From NCBI RefSeq assembly GCF_001424125.1, contig NZ_LMQI01000003.1, positions 99,259-163,258 of the forward strand: a DNA stretch of 64,000 nt, in the 5' to 3' direction. How positions within the stretch are numbered: position 1 is the first letter of the stretch; each line of letters opens with the position of its first letter. The position numbers and the translations under genes are program-made. The notes under the pieces are model-generated. The model saw nothing but the letters and a program-made list of their open reading frames with translations. It ran no database searches and was not told where the DNA came from. Origin of the DNA: Cellulomonas sp. Leaf395 (lineage in GTDB: Bacteria; Actinomycetota; Actinomycetes; Actinomycetales; Cellulomonadaceae). Positions 62,921 through 64,000 of this stretch are shown piece by piece.

Positions 62921-62958
62921 CGCTGCCCGGGGGGACCTCCGCGTCCCCCCGGGCAGCG
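62921..62958 (+). terminator. Hairpin between binding protein and ATPase genes
   Basis: A perfect 16-bp stem (62921-62936 with 62943-62958) and 6-nt loop. It lies 71 nt after the binding-protein stop and 45 nt before the next start, so it should partly stop transcription and raise the amount of binding protein relative to the ATPase. Confidence 0.7.
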
Positions 62959-63003
62959 CCGCCCTGCCGGTACCGTGAGACCGGCTCGGACGAAAGGTCG
63001 ACG

Positions 63004-64000
63004 ATGACCGACACAGCTGTGACCACGCAGAACCCCACCCCGATCGTCGCGATGACGGGGATCTCCATCACCTTCCCCGGGGTCAAGGCGCTGGACGGCG
63101 TCGACTTCCGGCTGTTCCCCGGCGAGGTGCACGCCCTGATGGGCGAGAACGGCGCCGGGAAGTCCACCCTCATCAAGGCCCTCACCGGCGTGTACACGAT
63201 CGACTCCGGGTCGATCATCGTCGACGGCGAGGAGCGCACGTTCGCCGGTCCCGCGCAGGCGCAGGCCGCGGGGATCAGCACCGTCTACCAAGAGATCAAC
63301 CTCTGCGACAACCTGTCGGTGGCGGAGAACATCATGCTCGGCCACGAGGTGCGCACGGCCGGCGTGGTCAACTGGCCCCGCACCCGCAACGCGGCCCGTG
63401 AGCACCTGCGGACCATGAACCTCGACATCGACCCGAAGTCGTCGCTGTCCTCCCACTCGCTGGCCGTGCAGCAGCTGGTGGCGATCTCGCGCGCCATGGT
63501 CGTCGACGCCCAGGTGCTCATCCTCGACGAGCCGACGTCGAGCCTCGACGCCGACGAGGTCGCCCGGCTGTTCGACGTCGTGCGCGCCCTGCGCGACCGC
63601 GGCGTCGCCATCCTGTTCGTGTCCCACTTCCTCGACCAGGTGTACGAGATCAGCGACCGCATGACGGTGCTGCGCAACGGCACGCTCGTCGGCGAGTACC
63701 TCACCGCGGAGCTGGACCGGGTCGAGCTGGTGCAGAAGATGATCGGCCGCGCGCTCGCGGTGCTCGAGGAGCTCGAGGAGGCCCCGAAGCGGTCCGTCGC
63801 CCAGCGTGGGGACACCCAGCCCTACGTGCAGGCCATCGGCCTGGGGCGCAAGGGCACGATCGAGCCGTTCGACCTCGACGTGTACGCCGGCGAGGTCGTC
63901 GGGCTCGCGGGGCTGCTCGGCTCCGGCCGCACGGAGCTCGCGCGCCTGCTCTACGGCGCCGACCACGCCGACTCGGGCGAGATCCGGGTCGAGGGAGTCC
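63004..64000 (+). CDS. Sugar ABC transporter ATP-binding protein (YtfR-like), cut by window edge
   Basis: 332 codons visible. First ATPase half: Walker A MGENGAGKSTLIKAL, Q-loop VYQEINLCDNLS, signature-like LAVQQLVAISRAMV, Walker B VLILDEPTSSLDADEV. The second half starts at about 275 (QPYVQAIGLGRKGTIEPF) and has GLLGSGRTELARLLYG. The signature lacks the usual LSGGQ Gly pair (HSLAVQQ), as in many sugar ABC2-type double ATPases. ATG at 63004 with GGACGAAAGG upstream. Permeases should follow beyond the window. Confidence 0.94.
   Translation, partial: MTDTAVTTQNPTPIVAMTGISITFPGVKALDGVDFRLFPGEVHALMGENGAGKSTLIKALTGVYTIDSGSIIVDGEERTFAGPAQAQAAGISTVYQEINLCDNLSVAENIMLGHEVRTAGVVNWPRTRNAAREHLRTMNLDIDPKSSLSSHSLAVQQLVAISRAMVVDAQVLILDEPTSSLDADEVARLFDVVRALRDRGVAILFVSHFLDQVYEISDRMTVLRNGTLVGEYLTAELDRVELVQKMIGRALAVLEELEEAPKRSVAQRGDTQPYVQAIGLGRKGTIEPFDLDVYAGEVVGLAGLLGSGRTELARLLYGADHADSGEIRVEGV

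Noticed and set aside
1-64000. Prophage, integrative element or insertion sequence
   Set aside because: No integrase, transposase, phage structural gene or target duplication was seen, and base usage is even throughout.
1-64000. tRNA or rRNA genes
   Set aside because: I found no stretch with a tRNA cloverleaf or rRNA sequence by eye; a covariance-model scan would settle this.

Overview
The window is a gene-dense, very GC-rich actinobacterial chromosome segment. It carries a mycothiol synthase fragment, a tight-adherence (Tad) pilus locus in the order known from Mycobacterium tuberculosis Rv3660c-Rv3654c, many GTG starts and 4-nt start/stop overlaps, and secreted two-module beta-mannanases with family 2 carbohydrate-binding modules. 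This combination, plus a surface-anchored GH26 mannanase with SLH repeats and arabinose and galactoside genes, fits a plant-polysaccharide degrader of the Cellulomonas type. The genus is an inference from gene content, not from a marker gene. I see no tRNA, rRNA, insertion sequence, prophage or CRISPR array.

Layout. 1-2.3 kb: mshD fragment, a flavin monooxygenase-like enzyme and a frameshifted DinB/TIGR03086-type gene. 2.3-5.4 kb: two tandem paralogous GH5 beta-mannanases on the minus strand. 5.6-8.2 kb: a translationally coupled pair, a DUF2156 aminoacyl-phosphatidylglycerol synthase-like membrane protein and a DMT-like membrane protein. 8.2-13.4 kb: acetyl-CoA synthetase, a membrane protein, a formate/nitrite transporter and an Old Yellow Enzyme homologue. 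13.4-21 kb: a compact histidine utilization operon hutH-hutU-amidohydrolase-hutF-hutI, every junction overlapping by 4 nt, divergent from an IclR regulator with a clear inverted-repeat operator. 21-22.4 kb: malic enzyme. 22.5-29.3 kb: a degenerate Fic protein, a HAD phosphatase and the Tad locus (ssd, tadA, tadB, tadC, DUF4244 pilin, two TadE-like proteins), followed by a DEAD/DEAH helicase. 32-34.4 kb: 5-oxoprolinase pxpABC. 34.4-37.9 kb: a STAS protein, a SigE-type ECF sigma factor with an exported partner, and a decayed or minimal second copy of that pair. 38-44 kb: membrane pyrophosphatase, a ThuA-like protein, a small membrane protein, a nuclease/phosphatase-fold enzyme and a methyltransferase. 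44-47 kb: the GH26 mannanase. 47.4-53.7 kb: proC, a LacI regulator, a cupin and an arabinose operon (kinase, epimerase, isomerase). 53.7-58.3 kb: a proline-rich exported protein, a small membrane protein, a TetR regulator, a maleylpyruvate isomerase-fold protein and an ABC exporter. 58.4-64 kb: a second LacI regulator, a GH42 beta-galactosidase and a YtfQ/YtfR-type sugar ABC importer cut by the window end.

How it works together. Mannan is cut outside the cell by three mannanases, two soluble with CBM2 and one held at the surface. Arabinose and galactoside side-chain sugars are handled by the ara genes, the GH42 enzyme and the YtfQ-like importer. Near-identical palindromes with an AGCGCT core lie before the ara operon, before the importer and before proC-lacI. 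A different AAACG-core element lies before all three mannanase genes. This suggests one LacI-type arabinose regulon and one separate mannan regulon.

No single completely new system stands out. The most unusual items are a Fic-fold protein that keeps the inhibitory-helix motif but has lost the catalytic histidine, a hut operon that seems to use an M20 amidohydrolase in place of HutG, a sigma factor reduced to region 2 beside a frameshifted partner gene, and several strong hairpins and tandem repeats in intergenic DNA.
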